From: Bacillus_BD sp963787345 | Lineage (GTDB): Bacteria > Bacillota > Bacilli > Bacillales > Cytobacillaceae | DNA: 64,000 nt | NCBI GenBank assembly: GCA_963787345.1 | Contig: CAWBCW010000011.1 | Location: 434,001-498,000, forward strand | Direction of reading: 5' to 3' | Part shown: one piece after another, positions 25,601-33,797 of the stretch | How positions within the stretch are numbered: the first letter of the stretch is position 1 | Layout: every line of letters begins with the position of its first letter | Notes under the pieces: model-generated | What the model saw: only the letters and a program-made list of their open reading frames with translations | What the model was told of the DNA's origin: nothing | Databases searched by the model: none | Translations under genes and position numbers: made by a program

Positions 25601-26109
25601 CATTATATCCAAAAGTATTTTTAGAATATAACAATACAATCCAACAATTTGGAGATGTTTCTGTACTAGATACTCCAACATACTTCTATGGACTCCGACT
25701 AGGGGAGGAAATTGAAGTAGAAATTGAAACAGGTAAAACATTAATGGTTAAACTTATGTCTATTGGGCAGCCACAAGCAGATGGCAATAGAATTGTATAC
25801 TTTGAATTAAATGGGCAGCCACGTGAAGTCTTAATTAAAGACGAAAGTGTTAAATCAACTGTTGTAACAAAGGTTAAAGGAGATCCAAAGAATCCTAACC
25901 ATATTGCTGCAACAATGCCTGGAACAGTTGTAAAAGTTCTTGTTGATAAAGGAGAAAAGGTTGAAAAAGGTGATCATTTAATGATTACGGAAGCCATGAA
26001 GATGGAAACAACCGTTCAAGCTCCGTTCACCGGTGTTGTAAAGGATGTTTTTGCACAAAGCGGTGAAGCAATCCAAACGGGAGATCTGCTTATCGAACTT
26101 GATAAATAA
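22669..26109 (+). CDS. pyc: Pyruvate carboxylase
   Basis: Biotin-dependent anaplerotic enzyme converting pyruvate to oxaloacetate. Domains in order: biotin carboxylase with ATP-grasp (residues 1-450, LGGGGRGMRIV glycine loop), carboxyltransferase TIM barrel (about 530-800, DTTFRDAHQS at its start), PYC/OADA conserved domain, and biotinyl domain with the target lysine in EAMKMET near the C-terminus. At 1146 residues it matches Bacillus PycA (1148). The frame opens three codons earlier (GTG), but ATG 22669 has correct spacing from GGGGTG. It is a single-gene unit between two terminators. Confidence 0.97.
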   Translation: MTRRINKVLVANRGEIAIRVFRACSELNIRTVAIYSKEDSSSLHRYKADEAYLVGEGKKPIDAYLDIEGIIEIAKNSDVDAIHPGYGFLSENIQFAKRCEEEGIIFVGPKSEHLDMFGDKVKARDQAIKANIPVIPGTDGPVQGLEEVRSFGEKHGYPIIIKASLGGGGRGMRIVNNAEEVSEAYDRAKSEAKAAFGNDEVYVEKYINKPKHIEVQIFGDSHGNIVHLFERDCSIQRRHQKVVEIAPSVSLPLQLRKDICEAAVSLMKNVSYLNAGTVEFLVSDGEFYFIEVNPRVQVEHTITEMITGIDIVQTQILIAEGFEIFGSEIDIPKQEDIRVSGYAIQSRVTTEDPLNNFMPDTGRINAYRSGGGFGVRLDAGNAFQGSVITPFYDSLLVKVTTHAHTFEQAVSKMIRNLQEFRIRGIKTNIPFLINVVEHDKFQKGDYNTSFIDETPELFTFANRKDRGTKLLNYIGNVTINGFPGIEQKKRPVFDKPRIPKVSSNVELKNGTKQILDQQGADGLVQWVKSQNNVLLTDTTFRDAHQSLLATRVRTNDFKQIADPTAKLLPELFSLEMWGGATFDVAYNFLKEDPWERLATLRKQIPNVMFQMLLRSANAVGYKNYPDNVIREFVEKSAHTGIDVFRIFDSLNWVKGMEVAIDAVRQTGKIAEAAVCYTGDILDPSRPKYDINYYKNIAKELESQGAHILAIKDMAGLLKPESAYRLISELKETVDIPIHLHTHDTSGNGIYTYAKAIEAGVDIVDTAISSMAGHTSQPSANTLYYALQGSERQPDVNIKGLETLSHYWEDVRKYYQDFESGMNAPLSEVYEHEMPGGQYSNLQQQAKAVGLGDEWDEVKEMYARVNRMFGDIVKVTPSSKVVGDMALFMVRNNLTEEDVLTKGQSIDFPDSVVELLMGYLGQPQDGWPQELQKVVLKGKEPITVRPGELLENIDFDALRSELNQEIGREATELDVLAYALYPKVFLEYNNTIQQFGDVSVLDTPTYFYGLRLGEEIEVEIETGKTLMVKLMSIGQPQADGNRIVYFELNGQPREVLIKDESVKSTVVTKVKGDPKNPNHIAATMPGTVVKVLVDKGEKVEKGDHLMITEAMKMETTVQAPFTGVVKDVFAQSGEAIQTGDLLIELDK

Positions 26110-26112
26110 TCT

Positions 26113-26147
26113 AAAAAAGAGATACAGCAATGCTGTATCTCTTTTTT
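26113..26147 (+). terminator. Bidirectional terminator between pyc and ctaA
   Basis: Perfect 17-bp stem AAAAAAGAGATACAGCA / TGCTGTATCTCTTTTTT with a one-base centre as read, opening to a small loop. It serves both converging genes. Confidence 0.88.
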
Positions 26148-26151
26148 CTAA

Positions 26152-27102
26152 TTAAAGGGTAGAAGTTAACGTATTTGAAGATTTCTTTTTGTTGGAGTGA
26201 ATGGAACTCCGATAGCAAAATAACAGGAAATAACTTAATAGCCCAAATAAACAAGATATAAAAAAGGCATGTGACAAGGCAACGATGAGGTTTCCTCTTA
26301 AAAAGATAATAAATGCACCTGCAACGACTTGTAAAAAGACTAAAATAAACGCAATGATCCAGCCCCAGTACATTACTTTTTGATGGCGGTAATGTTTGAT
26401 TGCTAAAAAGGTGATATAGCCAATCCATAAAAAAATTAGCCCTGCTGCTGCTCGATGTCCCATTTGGATCCATTCATACATATTTGTCGGTAATGTTATT
26501 TGATCATTTGAGCATAGCGGCCAATCTTTACATACAAGACTTGCGTTAACGTGGCGAACAAGGGCTCCAGTGTATACAACGATAAAGCTATAGATCGTTA
26601 CACCGATGATCTGTTTTTTCATCCGCCTATCTAGAATCAACTTTTCAGCTTCAAACTTTTTATCCACTTCAAAAATAAGAAACGTTAACAACAGAACAGT
26701 TGAGAAGGAGATAAGAGAAATACCAAAATGAACTGCTAAAACAAAATCAGATTGTCCCCAAACAACTGCTGCAGCTCCTATTAGAGCTTGTAGGATGAGG
26801 AAAAATATCGAATTAACGGCTAAAAACTTTGTTTCACGAATATGTCCGATTGATTTCCATGCCCAAAGGGATAAAATGATGACCATTATGCCTACAGAAC
26901 CTGAAACAAGTCGATGCGCAAATTCAATTACTAGTTCAGAGGAAATTTCATCTGGAATCAACTGTCCATTACATAATGGCCAAGACCGGCCACATCCCAT
27001 GCCGGAATCTGTTTTTGTTACTAATGCTCCACCTAATAAAATGAATAGCATACCAATCGTTGTTAATACTGAAAACCATTTGAGAGAGCGCAAGACATTC
27101 AC
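26152..27102 (-). CDS. ctaA: Heme A synthase
   Basis: Oxidises the heme O methyl group to formyl, making heme A for the caa3/aa3 oxidases. Eight membrane helices fit the family. The four heme-ligand histidines are seen: His63 (FAHRL), His125 (AVHFG), His216 (MGHRA) and His278 (LSHAF). Two conserved Cys pairs are present (Cys37/Cys44 and Cys191/Cys197). The start is GTG 27102; a TTG at 27093 has better spacing from AGGTG and cannot be excluded. A 24-bp palindrome lies just upstream. Confidence 0.93.
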   Translation of the reverse strand: MNVLRSLKWFSVLTTIGMLFILLGGALVTKTDSGMGCGRSWPLCNGQLIPDEISSELVIEFAHRLVSGSVGIMVIILSLWAWKSIGHIRETKFLAVNSIFFLILQALIGAAAVVWGQSDFVLAVHFGISLISFSTVLLLTFLIFEVDKKFEAEKLILDRRMKKQIIGVTIYSFIVVYTGALVRHVNASLVCKDWPLCSNDQITLPTNMYEWIQMGHRAAAGLIFLWIGYITFLAIKHYRHQKVMYWGWIIAFILVFLQVVAGAFIIFLRGNLIVALSHAFFISCLFGLLSYFLLFCYRSSIHSNKKKSSNTLTSTL

Positions 27103-27120
27103 CTACTTAAATTATGTTCT

Positions 27121-27144
27121 TATTCATTGCTATAGTAATGAATA
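27121..27144. promoter_or_regulatory. 24-bp near-perfect palindrome upstream of ctaA
   Basis: TATTCATT-N8-AATGAATA, with the central GCTATAGT also nearly self-complementary (one mismatched pair overall). It lies 19-42 bases before the ctaA start codon and could be a repressor operator or a hairpin in the ctaA leader. It does not match the Fur, Rex or NsrR patterns I know. The rest of the 500-base ctaA-ctaB gap is very AT-rich; ResD-type sites are expected there but I could not place one with confidence. Confidence 0.5.
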
Positions 27145-27602
27145 AATATTATAAAATACGAAATAATAATATAATTTGATTATACTAAATTTTTAGTGAA
27201 AATAAGTGATAAACGATCAATTAATCGATAGGAAATTTAATAATTACTATTAACACAAGTAAAAAGGTTGAAACTTAAATCAGAGTTTGTTAGAAATAGA
27301 GTAGGGAGTAAATAGATTAAATATTTTGCCAAATTTGATAATTTTCTTTATTATGGCACTAAAGCAACAGTATTGAAAGAAAAATAGCTTCTTAAACATC
27401 TGTTTTTCTTATTAAATTCGAAAAAAGTTCCAAAAACGGTAAAAAGTGTGCTTTAATATACTGAAGAGATACATAATACTTAAATATCGAAATATTCTTT
27501 TATAAGAATCTATTTCTACTAAGATGAGGGAATATGAGACTATAATTTCTATTTTGTTAAGTGAAAATAGGTAAGCGAAAGTTTAAGTAAGGAGGAAATG
27601 AT

Positions 27603-28538
27603 ATGTCTAGTTCGAGACCCATCTCAGAAACAATCATATCAAATAAAGAACATATAAAAGCCGAGGATTCTCAAACTACAGTTTGGAAGGACTTTCTCGC
27701 TTTAATTAAAATAGGCATTGTTAATTCTAATTTAATTACTACTTTTACTGGGATATGGCTAGCAATCTTTTTTTCAAATAAAGGGTTCTTTGCTTCTTTA
27801 GATACGGTTTTTTACACATTGATTGGCTCCGCCTTCATTATGGCAGGTTCTTGTAGTTTAAATAATTACATTGACCGAGATATCGACCCCCTAATGGAAA
27901 GAACTAAAGAGAGGCCAACTGTAACAGGAACAATAAGTCTAAAAAAAGCAGTATTTATAGGGTTATTGTTTACTAGTGTTGGGTTGTCTTTTTTGGCACT
28001 TACGACACTTACGGCCTTTATTATTGGAATTATCGGGATATTATCTTATGTTGTGCTCTATTCGATGTGGTCAAAAAGAAAGCATGTTTCAAATACGGTT
28101 ATTGGCAGCATCTCAGGTGCGGTCCCCCCGCTAATAGGCTGGGCTGCTATTGAACCTAATCTTGATATTATTGCTTGGATGCTATTTCTCATCATGTTTG
28201 CATGGCAGCCTCCACATTTTTATGCGTTAGCTATGAGAAGAGTAGAAGAATACCGTGCTGCAGGTATACCGATGTTACCTGTTGTAAAAGGATTTAAAAC
28301 AACGAAAAAACATATCTTTATCTGGGTAATAGCTTTATTGCCACTCCCGTTTTTTATGACACAGTTAGGGATGCCTTTCATCTTGTTAGCAACCGTTCTA
28401 AATATTGGATGGATTTTAATAGGCATATATGGGAATAAGTTCAAAGATGATTTCAAATGGGCGAGATTAATGTTTGTTTACTCATTACAATATTTAACGA
28501 TTCTATTTGTATCAATGGTCATCTTTACACTTATCTGA
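27603..28538 (+). CDS. ctaB: Protoheme IX farnesyltransferase (heme O synthase)
   Basis: UbiA-family membrane prenyltransferase that converts heme B to heme O, the substrate of CtaA. The first Asp-rich motif is NNYIDRDIDPLMERTKERP, and the second region AWQPPHFYALAMRRVEEY is family-typical. Nine membrane segments are visible. At 311 residues it is slightly longer than average because of a hydrophilic N-terminus of about 35 residues. Start ATG has a strong AGGAGG site. Divergent from ctaA and upstream of ctaC, as in B. subtilis. Confidence 0.95.
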   Translation: MSSSRPISETIISNKEHIKAEDSQTTVWKDFLALIKIGIVNSNLITTFTGIWLAIFFSNKGFFASLDTVFYTLIGSAFIMAGSCSLNNYIDRDIDPLMERTKERPTVTGTISLKKAVFIGLLFTSVGLSFLALTTLTAFIIGIIGILSYVVLYSMWSKRKHVSNTVIGSISGAVPPLIGWAAIEPNLDIIAWMLFLIMFAWQPPHFYALAMRRVEEYRAAGIPMLPVVKGFKTTKKHIFIWVIALLPLPFFMTQLGMPFILLATVLNIGWILIGIYGNKFKDDFKWARLMFVYSLQYLTILFVSMVIFTLI

Positions 28539-28583
28539 TTCTAAATTAGAGGTTGTTCAAACTGTTTGTTTAACAATTGTAGG

Positions 28584-28628
28584 AAATTCTTTCTTCCCTA
28601 AGAAAAATGAAGAAAGAATTTATCTATA
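28584..28628 (+). terminator. Hairpin in the ctaB-ctaC gap (possible attenuator)
   Basis: 12-bp stem AAATTCTTTCTT / AAGAAAGAATTT with a 14-base loop, followed shortly by a T-rich stretch. It could partly terminate ctaB transcripts or stabilise the ctaC mRNA 5' end. Confidence 0.55.
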
Positions 28629-28683
28629 TTTTTTCTTAACTAAATATTTAAAATATTTCGGGAAAGAGGGGTATGAATTTGAT

Positions 28684-29748
28684 ATGAAGAGACGATTAAA
28701 GTGGCGCCTTTATCCGCTATTAGCGGCACTAGCTCTTGTTCTCTCTGGTTGTGGTGAACCTCATATATCGGCTTTACGGCCAGCCGGAGAAGTGGCACAA
28801 AAACAGTTCGATTTAATGCTGTTGAGTACTGCAATTATGGTAGGGGTTATTTTAGTAGTTGTCATCATTTTTGTGTATGTACTTTTAAAGTTTAGAAGAA
28901 AAGATGACAAAATACCAAAGCAAGTAGATGGTAGTCATAAACTAGAAATTATTTGGACAACGATCCCGATCATTTTATTATTTATCCTTGCTGTTCCGAC
29001 TGTTACAGCTACTTTTAACTTAGCTGATACAGCAGAAATGGACAAGGAAGATTCGGATGCCATTGTTGTAAATGTAAGGGCGAATCTTTATTGGTGGGAA
29101 TTTGAATATCCAAAGCAAGAAATTGTTACTAGTCAAGACTTAGTTGTTCCTACCGATGAAAAGGTTTACTTTAATTTAATCGCATCTGATGTCAAACATT
29201 CATTTTGGATTCCATCTGTTGGTGGAAAGATGGATACTAATACTGAAAATGTCAACAAATTTTGGTTGGAATTTAATAGCCAAAAAGCTGAGGAAGCTGG
29301 AAATGTCTTTTATGGTAAATGTGCTGAGCTTTGTGGTCCATCGCATGCATTAATGGATTTTAAAGTAAAAGCTGTTTCAAGAGATGAATTTGATAAGTGG
29401 GTTGGAGATATGCAGGAGATTACAGAACCACAAGAGGCACTAACTGTTACAGCCCAACAGGGTCAAGAAATTTATAACGAAAGCTGTATCGGTTGTCACG
29501 CTGTTACACCATCAAATGCGACTCCAGAAGCGGCTAGAATAGCACCAAATTTAACAAACTTTGGTGAACGTGAAACGATTGCTGGGGTTTTAGAACATGA
29601 TGAAGAAAACTTGAAAAAGTGGCTCGAAGATCCTGAGAGCATTAAACCAGGGAATAAAATGACTGGAACGTATGACTTAAGTGACTTAACAGAGGACGAA
29701 TTTGATGCATTAGTTCAATACTTAATGGGATTAAAGCTTCAAGAATAA
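28684..29748 (+). CDS. ctaC: Cytochrome caa3 oxidase subunit II with fused cytochrome c
   Basis: Membrane-anchored subunit carrying the CuA electron-entry site and a C-terminal cytochrome c domain. The N-terminus is a lipoprotein signal with lipobox LSGC. Two membrane helices follow (about residues 40-65 and 90-110). The CuA ligands are in CAELCGPSHALM. The heme c motif is CIGCH (Cys268, Cys271, His272). This fusion marks a caa3-type oxidase. The long frame opens at 28507, inside ctaB, but ATG 28684 begins the signal peptide. 354 residues. Confidence 0.95.
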   Translation: MKRRLKWRLYPLLAALALVLSGCGEPHISALRPAGEVAQKQFDLMLLSTAIMVGVILVVVIIFVYVLLKFRRKDDKIPKQVDGSHKLEIIWTTIPIILLFILAVPTVTATFNLADTAEMDKEDSDAIVVNVRANLYWWEFEYPKQEIVTSQDLVVPTDEKVYFNLIASDVKHSFWIPSVGGKMDTNTENVNKFWLEFNSQKAEEAGNVFYGKCAELCGPSHALMDFKVKAVSRDEFDKWVGDMQEITEPQEALTVTAQQGQEIYNESCIGCHAVTPSNATPEAARIAPNLTNFGERETIAGVLEHDEENLKKWLEDPESIKPGNKMTGTYDLSDLTEDEFDALVQYLMGLKLQE

Positions 29749-29781
29749 TTGGACGAATGATGTAAAGGGGAGGTAGTGACA

Positions 29782-31674
29782 TTGAGTACCTATACGGAGA
29801 AAAGGGGAATAGGGGCATTTTTATGGGATTACTTAACAACAGTTGACCATAAGAAAATCGCTCACCTTTATTTTGTGGCAGGTGCACTGTTTTTTGTTCT
29901 AGGTGGAATTGAAGCGATGATTATTCGTATTCAACTTCTTAAACCAGACAGTAATTTTGTCAGTGCAGGATTTTTCAATGAATTATTAACGATGCATGGA
30001 ACGACGATGATCTTTTTAGCGGCTACACCACTATTATTTGCCTTTATGAATGCAATAATGCCACTGCAAATTGGGGCGCGGGACGTTGCTTTTCCATTTT
30101 TAAATGCACTAGGGTTTTGGCTATTCTTATTTGGAGGTCTCTTTTTAAACCTTTCTTGGTTTTTAGGTGGAGCTCCTGATGCAGGATGGACTTCATATGC
30201 ATCTTTGTCTCTCGATTCACCGGGACACGGAATTGACTTTTATACATTAGGGTTACAAATAGCTGGGTTCGGAACGTTAATATCAGGGATAAATTTCCTC
30301 GTAACGATTATTAATATGAGGGCTCCAGGTATGACATTCATGAGATTGCCAATGTTTACTTGGACAACATTTGTTTCCTCAACATTAATATTATTTTCTT
30401 TTACACCACTTGCAATTGGCTTGTTTTTATTAACCTTTGATCGTCTGTTTGGAGCTAATTTTTTTAATGTAGCAGGCGGAGGAAATACGATTATTTATGA
30501 GCATATCTTTTGGATTTTTGGTCATCCAGAGGTATATATGTTAATCTTGCCGGCATTTGGGACTTTCTCGGAAATTTTTTCAACCTTCTCAAGAAAGAGA
30601 TTATTCGGTTATTCTTCGATGGTTTTTGCGACGATGTTAATTGGATTCTTTGGTTTTATGGTATGGGCACACCATATGTATACAACAGGTCTTGGGCCAG
30701 TAGCAAATGCTATTTTTGCGGTGGCAACAATGGCAATTGCGGTTCCGACTGGAATTAAAATCTTTAACTGGTTATTTACGATGTGGGGTGGGAGTATTAA
30801 ATTCACCACACCGATGTTATGGGCAGTTGCGTTTATCCCTTCCTTTGTCATGGGAGGAGTAACAGGGATCATGCAAGCGGTAGCGCCTGCAGACTATCAG
30901 TACCATGATAGTTACTTTATTGTCGCTCACTTTCACTATGTAATTGTTGGGGGAGTTGTATTTTCACTAATTGCAGGAACCCATTTTTATTGGCCAAAAA
31001 TGTTTGGAACGATGTTAAGTGAAAAACTGGGGAAAGTTACATTTTGGTTGTTCTTAATTGGCTTCCACTTAACATTCTTTATTCAACACTTCCTTGGATT
31101 AATGGGGATGCCAAGACGTGTGTTTACTTACCTTCCAAATCAAGGATGGGAGTTAGGTAACTTTATTAGTACGATTGGGGCTTTTTTCATGGCGGTAGCG
31201 GTGATCGTGTTAGTAATAAATGTCATTATAACCTCTGTTAAAAATGAGAGAGTTGGAAATGACCCTTGGGGAGATGGACGTACATTGGAGTGGGCCCTTC
31301 CTTCACCACCTCCATATTACAATTTCAAGCAAACTCCTCTTGTACGAGGATTGGATGCTTATTGGATTGAAAAAATGGAAGGGAAGAAAAGTTTGACACC
31401 GGCTGAACCACTTGGTGATATTCATATGCCGAATTCATCTTTTACACCGTTTATTATCTCATTGGGACTATTCATTGCGGCATTTGGAGCCATGTATCAA
31501 ATCGATTTAACTACGGGTGATGTATGGGCAAATAAATGGGCAGTAGTTGTGTTTATTCTCGGCTTAGTCATTACTTTTGGTGCGATGGTCTTTCGTTCTG
31601 TAAGGGATGATCATGGTTATCACATTCATAAAGAGGACTTAATTGATGATGATGATAAAGGGGTGAAGGCATAA
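29782..31674 (+). CDS. ctaD: Cytochrome caa3 oxidase subunit I
   Basis: Catalytic subunit with heme a and the heme a3-CuB centre, reducing oxygen and pumping protons. Visible ligands include the heme a His in TMHGTTM, the CuB/Tyr loop WIFGHPEVYMLILPAFG, the two CuB histidines in WAHHMYT, and the HFHYV heme ligands. Twelve or more membrane segments. The frame opens at GTG 29776, but TTG 29782 is better spaced from GGGAGG. 630 residues; its stop overlaps the ctaE start by one base. Confidence 0.97.
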   Translation: MSTYTEKRGIGAFLWDYLTTVDHKKIAHLYFVAGALFFVLGGIEAMIIRIQLLKPDSNFVSAGFFNELLTMHGTTMIFLAATPLLFAFMNAIMPLQIGARDVAFPFLNALGFWLFLFGGLFLNLSWFLGGAPDAGWTSYASLSLDSPGHGIDFYTLGLQIAGFGTLISGINFLVTIINMRAPGMTFMRLPMFTWTTFVSSTLILFSFTPLAIGLFLLTFDRLFGANFFNVAGGGNTIIYEHIFWIFGHPEVYMLILPAFGTFSEIFSTFSRKRLFGYSSMVFATMLIGFFGFMVWAHHMYTTGLGPVANAIFAVATMAIAVPTGIKIFNWLFTMWGGSIKFTTPMLWAVAFIPSFVMGGVTGIMQAVAPADYQYHDSYFIVAHFHYVIVGGVVFSLIAGTHFYWPKMFGTMLSEKLGKVTFWLFLIGFHLTFFIQHFLGLMGMPRRVFTYLPNQGWELGNFISTIGAFFMAVAVIVLVINVIITSVKNERVGNDPWGDGRTLEWALPSPPPYYNFKQTPLVRGLDAYWIEKMEGKKSLTPAEPLGDIHMPNSSFTPFIISLGLFIAAFGAMYQIDLTTGDVWANKWAVVVFILGLVITFGAMVFRSVRDDHGYHIHKEDLIDDDDKGVKA

Positions 31675-32303
31675 TGGAATTACAAGAGAAATATACTCTA
31701 GAAACATGGCCTGAATCACCTGAAAGACAAACATTAGAAGGTAAGAATAAGTTTATTGGTTTCTGGTTATTTTTAGGTGGAGAAACTGCTTTATTTGCGA
31801 CTTTGTTTGCGACTTATCTCGCTTTAAAAGACAAAGTACCAAGTCCAGAACATGCACTTGCAAAAGATTTATATGAAATGCCGCTTGTTTTTGCGACAAC
31901 AATGATTCTTTTAACGAGTTCATTGACAAGTGTTTATGCCATGTATCATATGAAAAACTATAACCATAAGAAAATGATGGTTTGGTTAGGGGCTACCGTT
32001 TTGTTGGGAGCATCGTTTTTAGCACTTGAAATTTATGAATTCAATCATTATGTCCATGAATATGGACACACATTTACAAGTAGTGCTTTCGGTTCCGCTT
32101 TTTACGCATTAACTGGATTTCACGGTGTTCACGTAGCATTCGGGCTCGGTTGGATTGTGACGTTAATGATAAGAAATGCAAAAAGAGGGATTAATTTATA
32201 TAATGCACCTAAATTTTATGTAGCAAGCCTTTATTGGCACTTTATTGATGTCGTTTGGGTATTTATTTTTACGGTTGTATATTTAATGGGAATGGTGGGA
32301 TAA
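31674..32303 (+). CDS. ctaE: Cytochrome caa3 oxidase subunit III
   Basis: Structural membrane subunit of the caa3 oxidase, 209 residues with five membrane segments. Characteristic stretches are FIGFWLFLGGETALFATLFA, the conserved GFHGVHVAFG and the C-terminal YWHFIDVVWVFIF. The ATG overlaps the ctaD stop by one base (TAATG), with GGGGTGAAGG in the ctaD end serving as ribosome site, so the subunits are made in step. Confidence 0.96.
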   Translation: MELQEKYTLETWPESPERQTLEGKNKFIGFWLFLGGETALFATLFATYLALKDKVPSPEHALAKDLYEMPLVFATTMILLTSSLTSVYAMYHMKNYNHKKMMVWLGATVLLGASFLALEIYEFNHYVHEYGHTFTSSAFGSAFYALTGFHGVHVAFGLGWIVTLMIRNAKRGINLYNAPKFYVASLYWHFIDVVWVFIFTVVYLMGMVG

Positions 32304-32307
32304 TCTG

Positions 32308-32643
32308 ATGAATAATCATAGCTCTAATTCAGTTAACCCTAACAGTAGTGTTAATTATCGCCGGAAGAAAAATGCTGAGGAAATGAAACATCAAGTCATC
32401 ACTTTTGCATTGATGATTTTCCTAACTTTGGTTTCATTTACAGCGGTTGCTTACGATGGTTTTAGCGATTGGTTTACAGTTCCATTTATTCTACTATTGG
32501 CGTTTATTCAAGTTGCCTATCAATTATATTATTTCATGCATATGAGTAATAAAGGACATGGAATGGCTGCTACATTCATGTATGGTGGGATACTTGTCGC
32601 CTTTCTAACGGTCTTAGCTTTTTTAACAATTATTTGGTGGTAA
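32308..32643 (+). CDS. ctaF: Cytochrome caa3 oxidase subunit IV
   Basis: Small membrane subunit (111 residues) of the caa3 oxidase, three membrane helices in the second half after a hydrophilic, Asn/Ser-rich N-terminus. The YYFMHMSNKGHG segment between helices 2 and 3 is family-typical. It starts 4 bases after ctaE with a GGTGGGA site. A terminator-like hairpin follows, so ctaG may be made at a lower level. Confidence 0.92.
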   Translation: MNNHSSNSVNPNSSVNYRRKKNAEEMKHQVITFALMIFLTLVSFTAVAYDGFSDWFTVPFILLLAFIQVAYQLYYFMHMSNKGHGMAATFMYGGILVAFLTVLAFLTIIWW

Positions 32644-32651
32644 AAGCAAGA

Positions 32652-32685
32652 AAAAGGAAATCAGTTCATGCTGATTTCCTTTTGT
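32652..32685 (+). terminator. Terminator or attenuator between ctaF and ctaG
   Basis: 13-bp stem AAAAGGAAATCAG / CTGATTTCCTTTT with a 6-base loop; the T-run is contained in the stem end. It lies 8 bases after ctaF and 28 bases before ctaG. Confidence 0.72.
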
Positions 32686-32712
32686 CAATGCTTAGAAAAA
32701 GAGGTGAGAAGG

Positions 32713-33615
32713 ATGTCACTTGGGATATTTGGATTTCGAGCATTATGGAGTCCTTATTTATTTGTAACGATTGTGTTGATTACTGTGGGCTATTTTCTAT
32801 TAACTGTAAAATATAGACATATTTTTGAGGGAAGTAAACCACTCACAAAATCTCAAATTAGCTTATTTTTGTTAGCTGTTGTTTTGTTTTATTCCGTCAA
32901 AGGGGCTCCCCTTGATTTAATGGGGCATTTAATGTTTTATGCCCATATGGTTCAAATGTCGGTTTTAATATTTATCATCCCTCCGATCTTTATCAATGCG
33001 ATTCCTAATTGGCTTTGGCTTAATTTATGGTCAGTAATAAAATTCAAAAAAATATTAAGTGTTTTAACGAAACCATTTTTTCCGATCGTCCTTTTTACAG
33101 CAACACTATCTGTCTACCATATCCCCTTTGTTTTTGATGTAGTAAAAACAAATGTAATCCTTCACGAAATATACACAGGTTTACTCGTTCTATTTGCGCT
33201 CTTGATGTGGTGGCCGCTTGTAAATAAAGTTCAGGTATATAGAGGACTCACAGGTTTAAAAAAGGTAGCATACATCTTTGCCAGCAGTGCTCTCATTTTA
33301 CCAGCCTGTGCACTTATTATTTTTAATGGTACTCCGATGTATGCAACTTATTCTAATCCGGAATTATGGGCTAAGTCTTTGGCATTATGCGTACCAGCAT
33401 CCACGTTAGCATCATTAGATTTAAGTGGTCCAGAAATGTTTACATCAATGTCCTTGCTGCATGATCAACAACTTGGCGGCGTTTTAATGAAGATTATTCA
33501 AGAAATCGTTTATGGATATATGTTAGCTCGTGTGTTTAGGGAATGGTATAAAAATGATCAAAAAGAATCGGAAAAAGAGAGGCTAAATGTGTATAATCCT
33601 CAAGCAGTAGAATAG
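32713..33615 (+). CDS. ctaG: Cytochrome c oxidase assembly factor CtaG (caa3 type)
   Basis: Seven-helix membrane protein needed for formation of an active caa3 oxidase in B. subtilis, possibly in copper-centre assembly. Recognisable stretches are GHLMFYAHMVQMSVLIFIIPP and LHDQQLGGVLMKIIQE, with His and Met residues in membrane segments. The frame opens at 32668, but ATG 32713 has the GAGGTGAGAAGG site and gives the family N-terminus MSLGIFGFRALWSP. 300 residues. Last gene before a strong terminator. Confidence 0.93.
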   Translation: MSLGIFGFRALWSPYLFVTIVLITVGYFLLTVKYRHIFEGSKPLTKSQISLFLLAVVLFYSVKGAPLDLMGHLMFYAHMVQMSVLIFIIPPIFINAIPNWLWLNLWSVIKFKKILSVLTKPFFPIVLFTATLSVYHIPFVFDVVKTNVILHEIYTGLLVLFALLMWWPLVNKVQVYRGLTGLKKVAYIFASSALILPACALIIFNGTPMYATYSNPELWAKSLALCVPASTLASLDLSGPEMFTSMSLLHDQQLGGVLMKIIQEIVYGYMLARVFREWYKNDQKESEKERLNVYNPQAVE

Positions 33616-33624
33616 GTCGTACAG

Positions 33625-33656
33625 AAAATCCACTTTTCTTTAAGAGTGGATTTTTT
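33625..33656 (+). terminator. Terminator of the cta operon
   Basis: 10-bp stem AAAATCCACT / AGTGGATTTT with a 9-base loop and a T-run, just after ctaG. Confidence 0.85.
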
Positions 33657-33733
33657 GTGGAAAAATAAAAATCAATTAAATTGTACTTTTGATGATTAAA
33701 TAGGAATGAATTGTGAATAAAGTTAGAATATTA

Positions 33734-33762
33734 TTGAAAAACAGTATTTATTAGACTAAAAT
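33734..33762 (+). promoter_or_regulatory. Sigma-A-type promoter of ctaM
   Basis: TTGAAA, 17-base spacer, TAAAAT, about 35 bases before the start codon. Confidence 0.62.
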
Positions 33763-33797
33763 AATAATAGATTAAAAGAAACTGAGAGGATGCAACG

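Noticed and set aside
26111..26473. 120-residue minus-strand frame
   Set aside because: Alternate frame inside ctaA.
27145..27602. ResD or Rex operators in the ctaA-ctaB gap
   Set aside because: Expected from B. subtilis biology, but the stretch is so AT-rich that no site stood out above chance.
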